Below are positions 1-9,200 of a stretch of 64,000 bases of DNA, piece after piece (positions within the stretch are counted from its first letter, which is position 1; every line of letters begins with the position of its first letter). The stretch spans positions 6,882,001-6,946,000 of the forward strand of contig NZ_AP028461.1 in assembly GCF_033097365.1 (NCBI RefSeq). Direction: 5' to 3'. A program made the translations under genes and the position numbers. Below the pieces are notes generated by a model. That model was not told where the DNA came from, searched no databases, and saw only the letters and a list, made by a program, of their open reading frames with translations. This DNA comes from Actinoplanes sichuanensis (GTDB lineage: Bacteria > Actinomycetota > Actinomycetes > Mycobacteriales > Micromonosporaceae).

Positions 1-3000
1 CCAGGAACGCGTTGGCCGAGGCGTAGTCGGCCTCGCCGGGCCCGCCGGCGAAGCCCACCACCGAGCCGAAGTTGCACCACACCCTCGGCGGGGTGGCCGC
101 GAGGGCCCGCTTCAGGTTCAGATAACCGCGGACCTTCACGTCGCGGACCCGGTGGAACTGGTCCAGGGTCTTGCGGCCGAGCGCGGCCGAATGGTTCACC
201 CCCGCACCGTGGATCACCAGGTCGACCCGCCCGTCGCGGGCCAGCACCCGGCGCACCGCGGCGTCGACGGACTCGCCGTCGGTGACGTCGCAGACCACGT
301 AGGTGACGTTGTCGGCGCCGACGTGGGCGGCCATCCGGGCCAGGTTGCGGTGCACCTCGCGGGCGTGAGCCATCCGGTCGGTCTCCCGCTTGGCCTGCGC
401 GAACGTGCCGCCGTCGGGCAGCGTCCGCAGATAGTCCGCGCGGTGCCGGGCGAACTCCTCGTCGCTGCCGCCGGTCACCCACTCCGGGCGGCCGTCGAGC
501 GGCACGGTGCCCAGCAGCCACAACCGTGCACCGGCCCGTTCGGCCAGCGCGAGGGCGATCTCCGCGGTCAGGCCACGGGCGCCGCCGGTCGCCAGCACGA
601 CCGGTCGTTCGCCGAGCGTGGCGGTGATCGGCGGCAGGTCGGGGCGGGCCGGGCGGGCGGTGGCCACCGGTGCCTCCCGGGCCCGGCCGCGCCTGATCAC
701 CAGCGGCGGGCCGGACTCGGCGGCCAGTTCCGCACGGAGCGCGGCAAGCCCGGCCGCCGGGTCGGTGCCGTCATGGGCCACCGTCACCGTCCGGATTCCC
801 GGCCGCTCGGTCTGCAGGCTCTTCAACAGGCCGTCGAACAGCCCGAGCGCCGGATGCGCGGTCGTGTCCACCGCGCCGAGCAGGACCACACCGACCGAGG
901 TCACCCCCGAAGGGCAACCGCTCAAGACCTTGAAGACCCCGTCGTGTACGGCCAGAGCCGCCTCGGATCCGTCGAGCCGACCACGGCCCGCCAGCACGTC
1001 CGACACCACCAGGATCGACGTGACGTCCGCCGGCACCGCCACGTCGGTCAGGTCACCGTCGGTGAGCACCAGAGTGTTCGGTCCGGCGGCCACCGGTTCG
1101 AGCGGCGGCAGTGAACGGGTGGTCACCACGAACCGCTCGGCGGCCGGTGCCGCCTCCTGCACCGGCGTCTTCTGCAGGGTCAGCCGGTCCTCGGTGCCGG
1201 TGATCGGGTCGACGCACCCGATCTCGACCTCGGCCGCCGGGCTGACCAGGGCTTGCACCAGCAGACGCGCGGCGTCGCCGCCCAGATAGGTGGGTTCCGG
1301 GCCGCTGCCGTCGGCGACCAGCCGCACCGCCCCGGCCCCCGTGGCCGGGGCGTCGCGGAGGGTGCCGAGGATCGTCAGGCCGTTCTGCTCGGCGGTCGAC
1401 CGGCGGGTCAGGACCACGGTGAACGCGCCCTCGGCGAGCGGCCGGTCGACGGTGCCGCCCAGGACGTACGCCAGCTCGTCGGTCGAGTTGCCGTTGACCC
1501 CGCAGACCACCGCCAGGTCGAGCGGTGTCTCGCCGGCGGGCGCGTGCAGGTACTTGCTCGCCACCCGGATCGCTTCCAGGCTGGAGCCGAGCCCGGTGTC
1601 GACGGCCATGTTGACGCCGTGGAAGTCGAAGTAGTTCGCCACCCGGGCCGGGACGATGTTGGTCATCAGGCCGGGCAGGGTGTCCGGGCCGATCGGCGGG
1701 AACAGCCGCCGCACCCCGCCGGTGAACACGTCGAGCGCGGCGGTGACCACCTCGTCGGCGGCGAGTTCCGGATCGGCGCGGACCGCCTGCTCGACCAGGG
1801 TCAGGTAGCAGCGGGACGCCGACAGGGCACCGTGCCGGGTGGGCCCGAGCTGGCCGACGAACACGCCGGTGGTGTCGCGGTAGTCGTCGAACGTGTCGCC
1901 GAGCGGCGAGCGGATCAGCTTGTCGACACATTCCAGAGCCATCAGCTGGGCCCGGTCCGACGAGCGCATGATCGGCGGCGGGAGCCGGAAACGGCGCACC
2001 GGGGGCGCCGGGTAGTCGTCGCCGAACGTCCGCGCGGGTGCGGCGCCCCGGCCGGTCAGCCAGGCGGTGACGTCGTCGTCGGCGACCTCGCCGGGCAGGT
2101 GGGTGGACCAGCCGACCACCACGACCGGGTCGTCGGGCCGCGGCTCGGGGTCGGCGGCGGGACCGGCCGGTAGGGGGCGGTCGGCCACGACGACGTGGGC
2201 GTTGGTGCCGCCGAACCCGAAACCGGAGACACCGGCGAGCCGTGGCCGGTCGGCGGTACGCGGCCACGGTGTGCCGATCTTCGGGATGGTCAGCGAGCTG
2301 CCCTCGGCGGCGACGGCCGGTCCGCTGGCGACGAATCCCTGCTGCGGGGCGATCGTCTCGGCCCGCAGCGAGAGCAGCACCTCGATCAGCGACACCACAC
2401 CGGCCGCCCAGCCGGTGTGACCGATCTGCGCCTTGTTGGAGGTGACGAGGCAGCCGTCCGGGCCACCGAAGAGATCCTTCAGCGCGGAGAACTCGGTGCT
2501 GTCGCCGGCCCGGGTGCCGGTGGCGTGCGCGGCCACCCAGTCCACCTGCTCCGGCTCGACACCGGCGGCCCGGTAGGCGCGGCGCACGGCGAGGCGCTGC
2601 CCGTCGGCGTTCGGGGCGTGGATCGCCTTGCCCCGTCCGTCCGACGAGGTGCCCACGCCGAGGATCACCCCGTGGATCTCGTCGCCGTCGGCGCGGGCCT
2701 GACGCAGCGTCTTGAGCACCACGACCGCCGCCCCGTCGGCGAAGAGCACCCCGTCGCCGTGGCTGTCGAACGGCCGGATTCGATCCGATTCGGACAGACC
2801 GCCGAGTTTTCCGAACATCACCGGGTTCCGCGGGCCCATCGCGTGGGCGCCGCCGCAGATCGCCACGGTCGCCGCGCCGGTCCGCAGGGCCTTGATGCCG
2901 AGGTCGACCGCGTACAGCGACGACGAGCACGCGGTGTCGACCGCGGTGACCGGTGTCCCGTCCGGGAGCAGCCCGTCGACGGCGGCCCGCATCACCGCGT

Positions 3001-4447
3001 GCGGAAGGCGGGTGGCGGGGGTGTCCCCGGCGCGGCGCAGCGCCTCGGCGACCACCCGTTCCACCTTCGCCGCCCGGTCGTCGTGACCGACCGCCCGCAG
3101 CCGGGCGACGAGCCCGGCGGCCGCGCCCCCGGCGGCCAGGGCCTCCTCCAGGTGCTGGCTGCCGTCCGCGGTGTAGCCCAGGTAGGCGACGTGCCCGCCG
3201 GCCGGCCGGGTGACCCCGGTGAGCGCCTGCTCGATGGCCCTCCGCAGCCACACCGTGGTGTATTCGGCGCCGCCGCTCGCCTCCTCGGCGTTCGTGACGA
3301 AACCGGCACGGCGCGATCGGGTACGGTCCTGCGCCCCCGGATCCGGCGAATGGAAGATCGAGTGGTCCCACCGGTCGCCGGGCTCGCTGAGCACGTCGTC
3401 GGCGCCGGCCCGCAACCGCAGGAACTCGGCCGGACTGTCGGCGCCGGGACAGACCAGCCCCATACCGACGACCACGATGGCGTCGTCGGGCTCCGCCTCA
3501 TCCGCGGGCTCCCCCGGCGCCGCACTCTCCGCCGCCGCCGTCTCCGGCGCCGCGCTCTCCGCCTTCTCCGCCGCCTTCTCCGGCGCCGCGCTCTCCGCCT
3601 TCTCCGCCGCCGCCTTCTCCGGCGCGGACGGGGTCGGCGGGGTCGGACGGGTGGGTGGCGCCGGGCGGAACGCGGGTGGGGTCATGATCGCGCCGGCCAG
3701 GGTCAGGCCGCCGTCGGCCAGCAGGGTCTGGCCGGTCACCCAGGACGACAGGTCGGAGGCCAGGAACAGCACGATGTTGGCCAGTTCGCGTTCGGTGGCC
3801 AGGCGGCCGAACGGTGTCGCCTCGGACATCACCCGGCGCAGCTCGGCGGCGTCCGGGAACAGTTCGGCGACCGAACCCTGGACCAGCCCACCGGACGCGG
3901 TGTTGACCCGGATGTTGTCGGTCGCGTACTCGGCGGCCAGGTAGCGGGTCAGCGATTCGACCGCGGCCTTCGAGGTGCCGACCGTGACGTAGTTGCCGAT
4001 GACGTGCCCGGCGCCGAACGACGACAGGTTGACGATCGTTCCGCCACCCCGCGCGGCCAGCAGCGGCCGGGCCGCCTCGGCACACCGCCAGGAACCACGG
4101 ACGTTGGTGTCCCAGGCCCGGTTCCAGTGCTGTTCGGACAGTTCCGACGGCGGCAGCAGGGCTCCCGAGGCGGCATTGTTGACCAGGACGTCCAGGTGCC
4201 CGACCCGGTCCCGGATCTCCTCGAACATCCGGCCGACCTGCTCGTCGCGGGCCACCGAGCCACGGACCAGATGCACGTCGACACCCCGGGCGGCGAACTC
4301 GGCCTCGACCGCGCGGGCCGCGTCCCGGGAGTGGAAGTAGTTGAGCACCAGGCTCGCGCCCGCGTCGGCGAACGTGCGGGCGATCTCCAGGCCGAGGCCG
4401 CGGACACCGCCGGTGATGAGTACGGTCTTCCCCGTGAAGCTGATCAT
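1..4447 (-). CDS. PUFA-synthase-like PKS, ER(FabL-type)-KS-CLF-KR, 3' end outside window
   Basis: Multidomain iterative-type polyketide/fatty acid synthase, at least 1,482 residues. Residues 1-255 are an SDR with TGGVRGLG cofactor motif and a Tyr-x6-Lys pair (NYVTVGTSK), the signature of FabI/FabL-type enoyl-ACP reductases rather than the YxxxK of ketoreductases. A repetitive Ala/Pro/Glu/Lys linker (about 255-320) follows. A ketosynthase (about 322-760) has the active-site DTACSSSL (Cys about 505), HATGT and NKAQIGHT. A second KS-like domain (about 770-1110) has DTGLGSSL, so the Cys is Leu, as in a chain-length factor. A KR (from about 1280: TGGARGLT, then YASANAF) reaches the window edge. 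Start ATG at 4447, with AGAGGA upstream, 11 nt after the AT-ACP-ACP stop. AT and ACPs come from the neighbouring gene, a split like that of PUFA synthases. The fused SDR-type ER in place of the flavin PfaD type is unusual. Domain calls are firm; the product is unknown. Confidence 0.88.
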   Translation of the reverse strand, partial: MISFTGKTVLITGGVRGLGLEIARTFADAGASLVLNYFHSRDAARAVEAEFAARGVDVHLVRGSVARDEQVGRMFEEIRDRVGHLDVLVNNAASGALLPPSELSEQHWNRAWDTNVRGSWRCAEAARPLLAARGGGTIVNLSSFGAGHVIGNYVTVGTSKAAVESLTRYLAAEYATDNIRVNTASGGLVQGSVAELFPDAAELRRVMSEATPFGRLATERELANIVLFLASDLSSWVTGQTLLADGGLTLAGAIMTPPAFRPAPPTRPTPPTPSAPEKAAAEKAESAAPEKAAEKAESAAPETAAAESAAPGEPADEAEPDDAIVVVGMGLVCPGADSPAEFLRLRAGADDVLSEPGDRWDHSIFHSPDPGAQDRTRSRRAGFVTNAEEASGGAEYTTVWLRRAIEQALTGVTRPAGGHVAYLGYTADGSQHLEEALAAGGAAAGLVARLRAVGHDDRAAKVERVVAEALRRAGDTPATRLPHAVMRAAVDGLLPDGTPVTAVDTACSSSLYAVDLGIKALRTGAATVAICGGAHAMGPRNPVMFGKLGGLSESDRIRPFDSHGDGVLFADGAAVVVLKTLRQARADGDEIHGVILGVGTSSDGRGKAIHAPNADGQRLAVRRAYRAAGVEPEQVDWVAAHATGTRAGDSTEFSALKDLFGGPDGCLVTSNKAQIGHTGWAAGVVSLIEVLLSLRAETIAPQQGFVASGPAVAAEGSSLTIPKIGTPWPRTADRPRLAGVSGFGFGGTNAHVVVADRPLPAGPAADPEPRPDDPVVVVGWSTHLPGEVADDDVTAWLTGRGAAPARTFGDDYPAPPVRRFRLPPPIMRSSDRAQLMALECVDKLIRSPLGDTFDDYRDTTGVFVGQLGPTRHGALSASRCYLTLVEQAVRADPELAADEVVTAALDVFTGGVRRLFPPIGPDTLPGLMTNIVPARVANYFDFHGVNMAVDTGLGSSLEAIRVASKYLHAPAGETPLDLAVVCGVNGNSTDELAYVLGGTVDRPLAEGAFTVVLTRRSTAEQNGLTILGTLRDAPATGAGAVRLVADGSGPEPTYLGGDAARLLVQALVSPAAEVEIGCVDPITGTEDRLTLQKTPVQEAAPAAERFVVTTRSLPPLEPVAAGPNTLVLTDGDLTDVAVPADVTSILVVSDVLAGRGRLDGSEAALAVHDGVFKVLSGCPSGVTSVGVVLLGAVDTTAHPALGLFDGLLKSLQTERPGIRTVTVAHDGTDPAAGLAALRAELAAESGPPLVIRRGRAREAPVATARPARPDLPPITATLGERPVVLATGGARGLTAEIALALAERAGARLWLLGTVPLDGRPEWVTGGSDEEFARHRADYLRTLPDGGTFAQAKRETDRMAHAREVHRNLARMAAHVGADNVTYVVCDVTDGESVDAAVRRVLARDGRVDLVIHGAGVNHSAALGRKTLDQFHRVRDVKVRGYLNLKRALAATPPRVWCNFGSVVGFAGGPGEADYASANAFL
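3541..3611. repeat. Tandem 36-bp repeat in interdomain linker
   Basis: Two copies of a 35-nt block (3541-3575 and 3577-3611) lie within the ER-KS linker. They encode a 12-residue Glu-Lys-Ala-rich unit (EKAESAAPEKAA-like), probably a flexible or helical spacer. Confidence 0.8.
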
Positions 4448-4458
4448 TTCCGGTCCTC

Positions 4459-6267
4459 TCACACCGTCGCGGACCGCATGCGGCGGACCAGGTCGGCGAT
4501 CCGGCTGAGGGTGTTGAGCTCGGTGATCCGGAAGTCGTCGGGCAACGAGCCGAAGCCGTAACGCTCCCCCAACCGGGTCAGCAGCTCGGTCTGCTTCAGC
4601 GAATCCACACCGAGATCCGCTTCCAGCTCGGCGTCCGCGGTCAGCACGTCCACCGGATACTCCAGCGCCGCCGCATAGAACCCCCGCAGATCGGTGATCA
4701 ACTGCTCCCGGTCGAGCCCCTGCTCCCGACCGAGCGGCGGCGGGACGGGCGCGGCCGCTGAAACCGGCGAAACGGGGGCGGGCTCTGGAACCGGCGAAAC
4801 GGGGGCGGACTCTGGAACCGGCGAAACGGGGGCGGCTGCCAGAACCGACGAAACGGGTGTGGCCGACGAAAGCGCGGAAATGGGCGAGACGGAGGGATCG
4901 GCCGGGGCCGCCGGCTTGGTGCCGGACATTCGGATGACGAGGCTCGCGATCCGGCTGAGGGTGTTCAACTCGGTGATCCGGAAGTCGTCGGGCAACGAGC
5001 CGAAGCCGTAACGCTCCCCCAGCCGGGTCAGCAGCTCGGTCTGCTTCAGCGAATCCACACCGAGATCCGCTTCCAGCTCGGCGTCCGCGGTCAACACGTC
5101 CACCGGATACTCCAGCGCCTCGGCATAGAACCCCCGCAGATCGGTGATCAACTGCTCCCGGTTGAGCGCGCCCGGAACCGACATGGGGGCGGCGGTGGAC
5201 GCGACGGCCGACGCGGGCACAAGAGCAGGCGCGGGCACAGCAGGTGCAGGTGCAGGCGCGGGCACAGCAGGCGCGGGCACAGCAGGCGCGGGCGCGGCGG
5301 AAGCGGGCGGGGTGGTTTCTCCGCGGAGGGCTCGCAAGGCCGTCGCGATCGGGTCGCGGCCGTCCAGGCAGGTGACGGTGACGACGCCCGGGACGATGGT
5401 CCGGGTCAGGCCGGTCAGCGCGTGCCGGGCGCCGACCTCGACGAAGGTCCGGAAGCCGGTTCCGTGCAGGAGCCGGATCGCCTCCCGGAAACCGACCGGC
5501 GAGGTGAGATGCCGGGCCAGCAGGGCGGGCAGGTCGTCCAGATCGTGGTAGGCGCGGCCGAGGATCGGCGAGTGCACCCGGGCACGCAGCGGCTGCTGAC
5601 GGACGTGCCGGATCCGCTGGTGGAAGTCGGCGGCGGCGTCGGCGAGCAGCGGGTTGTGGAACGGGTAGGGCGACCGCAGCCGAGTCGTGACGATCCCGAC
5701 CGACTGGGCGAGCCCCTCCAGGCGGGTCAGGTCACCCAGCGGGCCCGAGACCGCCACCTGATCCGGGCCGTTGTCGACGGCCACGGCGAGGCCGGGCCGG
5801 TCCAGCGCGGTGACGAGAGCGGTCGCCCGTACCGCATGGGTGGAAAGGGAGGTCATCGCGCCGAGGCCGTCGAGCGGCCGGAGTGCCGCGGTCCGTTCGG
5901 CGACGATGACCGCGCCGTCGCCGACGCTGAAGGCGCCCGCCGCGACCAGCGCCGAGATCTCGCCGAGGCTGTGGCCGACCAGGACGCCGGCGCCGATCCC
6001 GGCGTCGGTGAGGATCCGGTGGATCACCAGGTTGGTGCCGTAGAGGGCGAGTTGCAGCAGGTGCGGATCGCCGTCGAGCAGTTCGGCGAGGGTCGGCGCG
6101 TCCGGGCGCAGCAGCCGGTCGCCGACGGTGGGCACGCCGTGGGCGGCGAGGGCGGTGTCGATCGCGGTGAAGATCTCGGCGGTCTCCGGCCGTTCGTGCC
6201 GCAGGGTGCCGAGGGCGCCGTCGAGGTACGCGCCCTGGCCGGGAAAGAGGAAGACGTAAGGGGACAC
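4459..6267 (-). CDS. Acyltransferase with tandem acyl carrier proteins (AT-ACP-ACP)
   Basis: 602-residue partner of the KS-CLF protein. Residues 1-310 are a FabD-like malonyl/acyl transferase with N-terminal FPGQG and nucleophile motif GHSLGE (Ser about 101). It should load malonyl units onto two ACPs (phosphopantetheine serines about 402 and 559, both in LGVDSLKQTELL). The ACPs are near-identical and are separated by Ala/Pro/Val/Ser-rich tandem-repeat linkers. Tandem ACPs are typical of PUFA synthases and related iterative systems, where they raise throughput. GTG start with GGGAG about 10 nt upstream. It lies 29 nt after the NRPS gene and 11 nt before the KS gene, clearly in the same operon. 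It probably serves the downstream synthase in trans; whether the acyl chain primes or extends the peptide cannot be read from sequence. Confidence 0.9.
   Translation of the reverse strand: MSPYVFLFPGQGAYLDGALGTLRHERPETAEIFTAIDTALAAHGVPTVGDRLLRPDAPTLAELLDGDPHLLQLALYGTNLVIHRILTDAGIGAGVLVGHSLGEISALVAAGAFSVGDGAVIVAERTAALRPLDGLGAMTSLSTHAVRATALVTALDRPGLAVAVDNGPDQVAVSGPLGDLTRLEGLAQSVGIVTTRLRSPYPFHNPLLADAAADFHQRIRHVRQQPLRARVHSPILGRAYHDLDDLPALLARHLTSPVGFREAIRLLHGTGFRTFVEVGARHALTGLTRTIVPGVVTVTCLDGRDPIATALRALRGETTPPASAAPAPAVPAPAVPAPAPAPAVPAPALVPASAVASTAAPMSVPGALNREQLITDLRGFYAEALEYPVDVLTADAELEADLGVDSLKQTELLTRLGERYGFGSLPDDFRITELNTLSRIASLVIRMSGTKPAAPADPSVSPISALSSATPVSSVLAAAPVSPVPESAPVSPVPEPAPVSPVSAAAPVPPPLGREQGLDREQLITDLRGFYAAALEYPVDVLTADAELEADLGVDSLKQTELLTRLGERYGFGSLPDDFRITELNTLSRIADLVRRMRSATV
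4501..5167. repeat. Direct duplication of the ACP-coding segment
   Basis: Positions 4501-4717 and 4951-5167 (offset 450) are almost identical, with only about ten differences over 217 nt. They encode the two ACPs. Such high nucleotide identity suggests recent duplication or ongoing gene conversion. Confidence 0.9.
4760..4867. repeat. Four tandem 27-bp linker repeats
   Basis: Units start at 4760, 4787, 4814 and 4841. Each encodes nine residues of the type P-E-S/P-A-P-V-S-P-V in the linker between the two ACPs. A second, 15-bp Ala/Pro repeat (about 5228-5295) forms the AT-ACP1 linker. These are typical length-variable spacers between carrier domains. Confidence 0.8.
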
Positions 6268-6296
6268 GGTCGGTCACTCCCAGGATTGGGGTCGGG

Positions 6297-9200
6297 TCAG
6301 GCTTGGACTTCGGCGGCGGCGTACTCGTCGACGGCGGCCAGGTGCTCGGCCAGTTCACGGACGGACGGGGCCTGGTAGATGTCGACGAGTTCGACGGGCC
6401 GGCCGGTCCGCATCTGGATCTCGGCCGCGATCTGGACGGCGAGGATGCTGTCGCCGCCGAGTTCGAAGAAGTTGTCGTGGACACCGACCCGCTGCACCCG
6501 CAGCACGTCCGCCCACACCTCGGCCAGGGACCGTTCCAGATCGTTCGAAGGCGCCTCGAACAGGGTCGACAGCTCGGGCCGTTCGTCGTCCGGCGCGGGC
6601 AGCGCGGCCCGGTCGACCTTGCCGTTGACGGTGAGCGGCAGCTCCGGGAGGAACACGAACGCGGCCGGGATCATGTAGTCGGCCAGCCCGACCGCCAGGA
6701 AGTCGCGCAGCGGGCCGACGGCCGGCTCGGCACCGTCGGCGGGCACCACGTAGGCGATCAGGCGCACCGAGTTGTCGGCCTGGCGCTGGGCGACGACCAC
6801 ACAGGACCGGACGCCGGGGTACGCGGCGATGGCGTGCTCGATCTCGCCGAGCTCGATCCGGTGGCCGCGGACCTTGACCTGGAAGTCGGCCCGGCCCACG
6901 TACTCCAGGCCGCCGTCCGGACGGACCCGGGCCAGGTCGCCGCTGCGGTACATGCGGGCGCCCGGCTCCGGCGCGAACGGGTCGGGGACGAACCGCTGGG
7001 CGGTCAGGTCGGGGCGCCCCCAGTAGCCGAGGGTCACGCCCTGACCGCCGACGTAGATCTCGCCGACGACACCGACCGGGGTGGGCCGCAGGAACGCGTC
7101 GAGCACCCACACGTCGGTGCCGGCCATGCCGTAGCCGACCGGCGACTCCACCGGCTCGTCGGCGCCGACCTCGTGCGCGGTGACGTGCACCGTCGTCTCG
7201 GTGATGCCGTACAGGTTGATCAGCGACAGACCGGCCACGACCGGATCGGCGCGCCACGACCGTACCGCCGCGAAGTCGAGGCGCTCGCCGCCGAAGACCA
7301 CCACCCGTACCTTCGCATCGCCCGGAATCTCGCCGACCAGCTGTTTGAACGCCGACGGGGTCTGGGACAGCACGGTGACGCCCTCGTCGGCGAGCAGCCG
7401 GCCGAACGCCCGCGGCGAGCGGGCGGTGTCGTTGTCGACGACGACCGCGGTGGCGCCGGCTCCGAGAGCGGCCCAGATCTCGTAGACCGAGACGTCGAAG
7501 GCGTACGAGTGGAAGACCGAGAACACGTCGTCGGGAGTCGGGCGGACCACCGGCCGGGTCGCCGAGAGCAACCAGCCGACGTTGCCGTGGGTGACGAGCA
7601 CACCCTTCGGGCGGCCGGTCGAGCCGGACGTGTAGATCATGTAGGCGGCGTCGTCGGGAGTGACCGTGAGTTCGGTGAACGGCGGCGCCTCGGCGTCCCG
7701 GAGCGTGTCGGCGGGCAGCACGGTGGCGTCGCCGTCGAACGAGCCGACCACCACCTCGACACCGGCGTCGGCGACCATGAACGCCAACCGGTCGGCCGGA
7801 TACCAGGGCGGCAGCGGCACGTACGCCGCACCGGCCCGCATGATCCCCAGCAACACCGGCACCAGATCCGCGGACCGGTCCAACGAGACACCGACGAACG
7901 AGCCACGCCGCACCCCCTCGGCGGCCAGCCGGGCGGCCACCACGCCGGAGCGGCGCCACAGTTCGGCGTACGAGATCCGGTCCGCACCGGCGACGACCGC
8001 GATGCCGTCCGGCGCCCGGTGGACCGAGTCGCGGACCGCCGACACCACGTCGGTGACCTCCACCCGGTCGCCGGCCGACCACGACTCGGCCCGGTCGAGC
8101 AGCGAGAACGACGCGTGCGGGCGGTCCGCGTCGGTGGCCAGGGTGGCCAGCGCCCGGGCGTACGCGTCGGCCAGCATGTCGATGTGCCGGCCGAGGGTGA
8201 CCTGGTCGTGCACCAGGACGAGGGCCAGGCGATCGGCCGGCGGGTGCACGGAGAACGCCGCCATCAGCCGGAAGTGGGTGTTCTCCGAGGACCGGGTGTC
8301 CGGGCGGATGTCCCACGGGGAGCCGTCGTGGAAGACCCGCTTCAGCTCGTGGAACGTGACGAAGTGGAAGGACGCGTCGAACAGCTCGGACCGGTGCAGG
8401 TCACGCAGGATCCGGCCGAGCGGGTAGCGGCGGTGTGGGAGCAGGTCCACCTCGGCCCGGTGGGCGTGGCGCACGATGTCGCTCCACGAGCCGTCGCCCA
8501 GCGCCAGACGGAACGGCACGGTGTTGAGGAACAGGCCCTTGATCCGGTCACCGTCCGGTCCTTCCGGCCGGCCGTGCGTCACCATGCCGCTGACCACCTC
8601 GCGGGAGCCGAGCAGCCCGGCCAGGACGCGCAGATGCGCGGCCATCAGAACCGATTTCAGCGGTACGCCCAGCCGCCCGGCCAGGTCACGCAGGCCCTGT
8701 TCGACCTCGGCCGGAATGTCCACCGACCGGCGGGCGATGGTGAGTTCCCCGTCGCGCTCGGCCAGGTCGGCGATCCGGGTCGGCGGCGCGTCGGCGACCT
8801 GCCGGGCCCAGAAGGCCCGCGACTCGGCCGACGTGATGGCGGCCTGTTCCAGCTTGACGAACTCGGCGAACGAGCTGCGCAGCGGCGGCCGGTCGAGCGG
8901 TGCACCGGTGTCCACCACCGACCAGTGGTCCTCGAAGATCTCGGCCAGCAGCGACGTGAAGCTCCAGCCGTCGACGATCAGGTGGCTCTCCACGACGAGC
9001 AACTGGAACCGGTCGGCGGCGCGGCGCAGCAGCCGGAACCGGATCTGCGGCGGCCGGCCGGGTTCGAACGCGTCGTCGAGTTCGGCGGCGATCACCTTCT
9101 CGATCGCGGTCTCCTGCTCGGCCTCGGTCAGCCCGAGCAGGTCGACGCAGGTCACGTCGGCCGGCGCGGTCCGGTAGACGAGCTGCAGCGGCCGCAACAG

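Noticed and set aside
3949..4447. Calling the N-terminal SDR of the PKS a ketoreductase
   Set aside because: The residue four before the Lys is Val, not Tyr; the Tyr is seven before it (Tyr-x6-Lys), as in FabI/FabL enoyl reductases.
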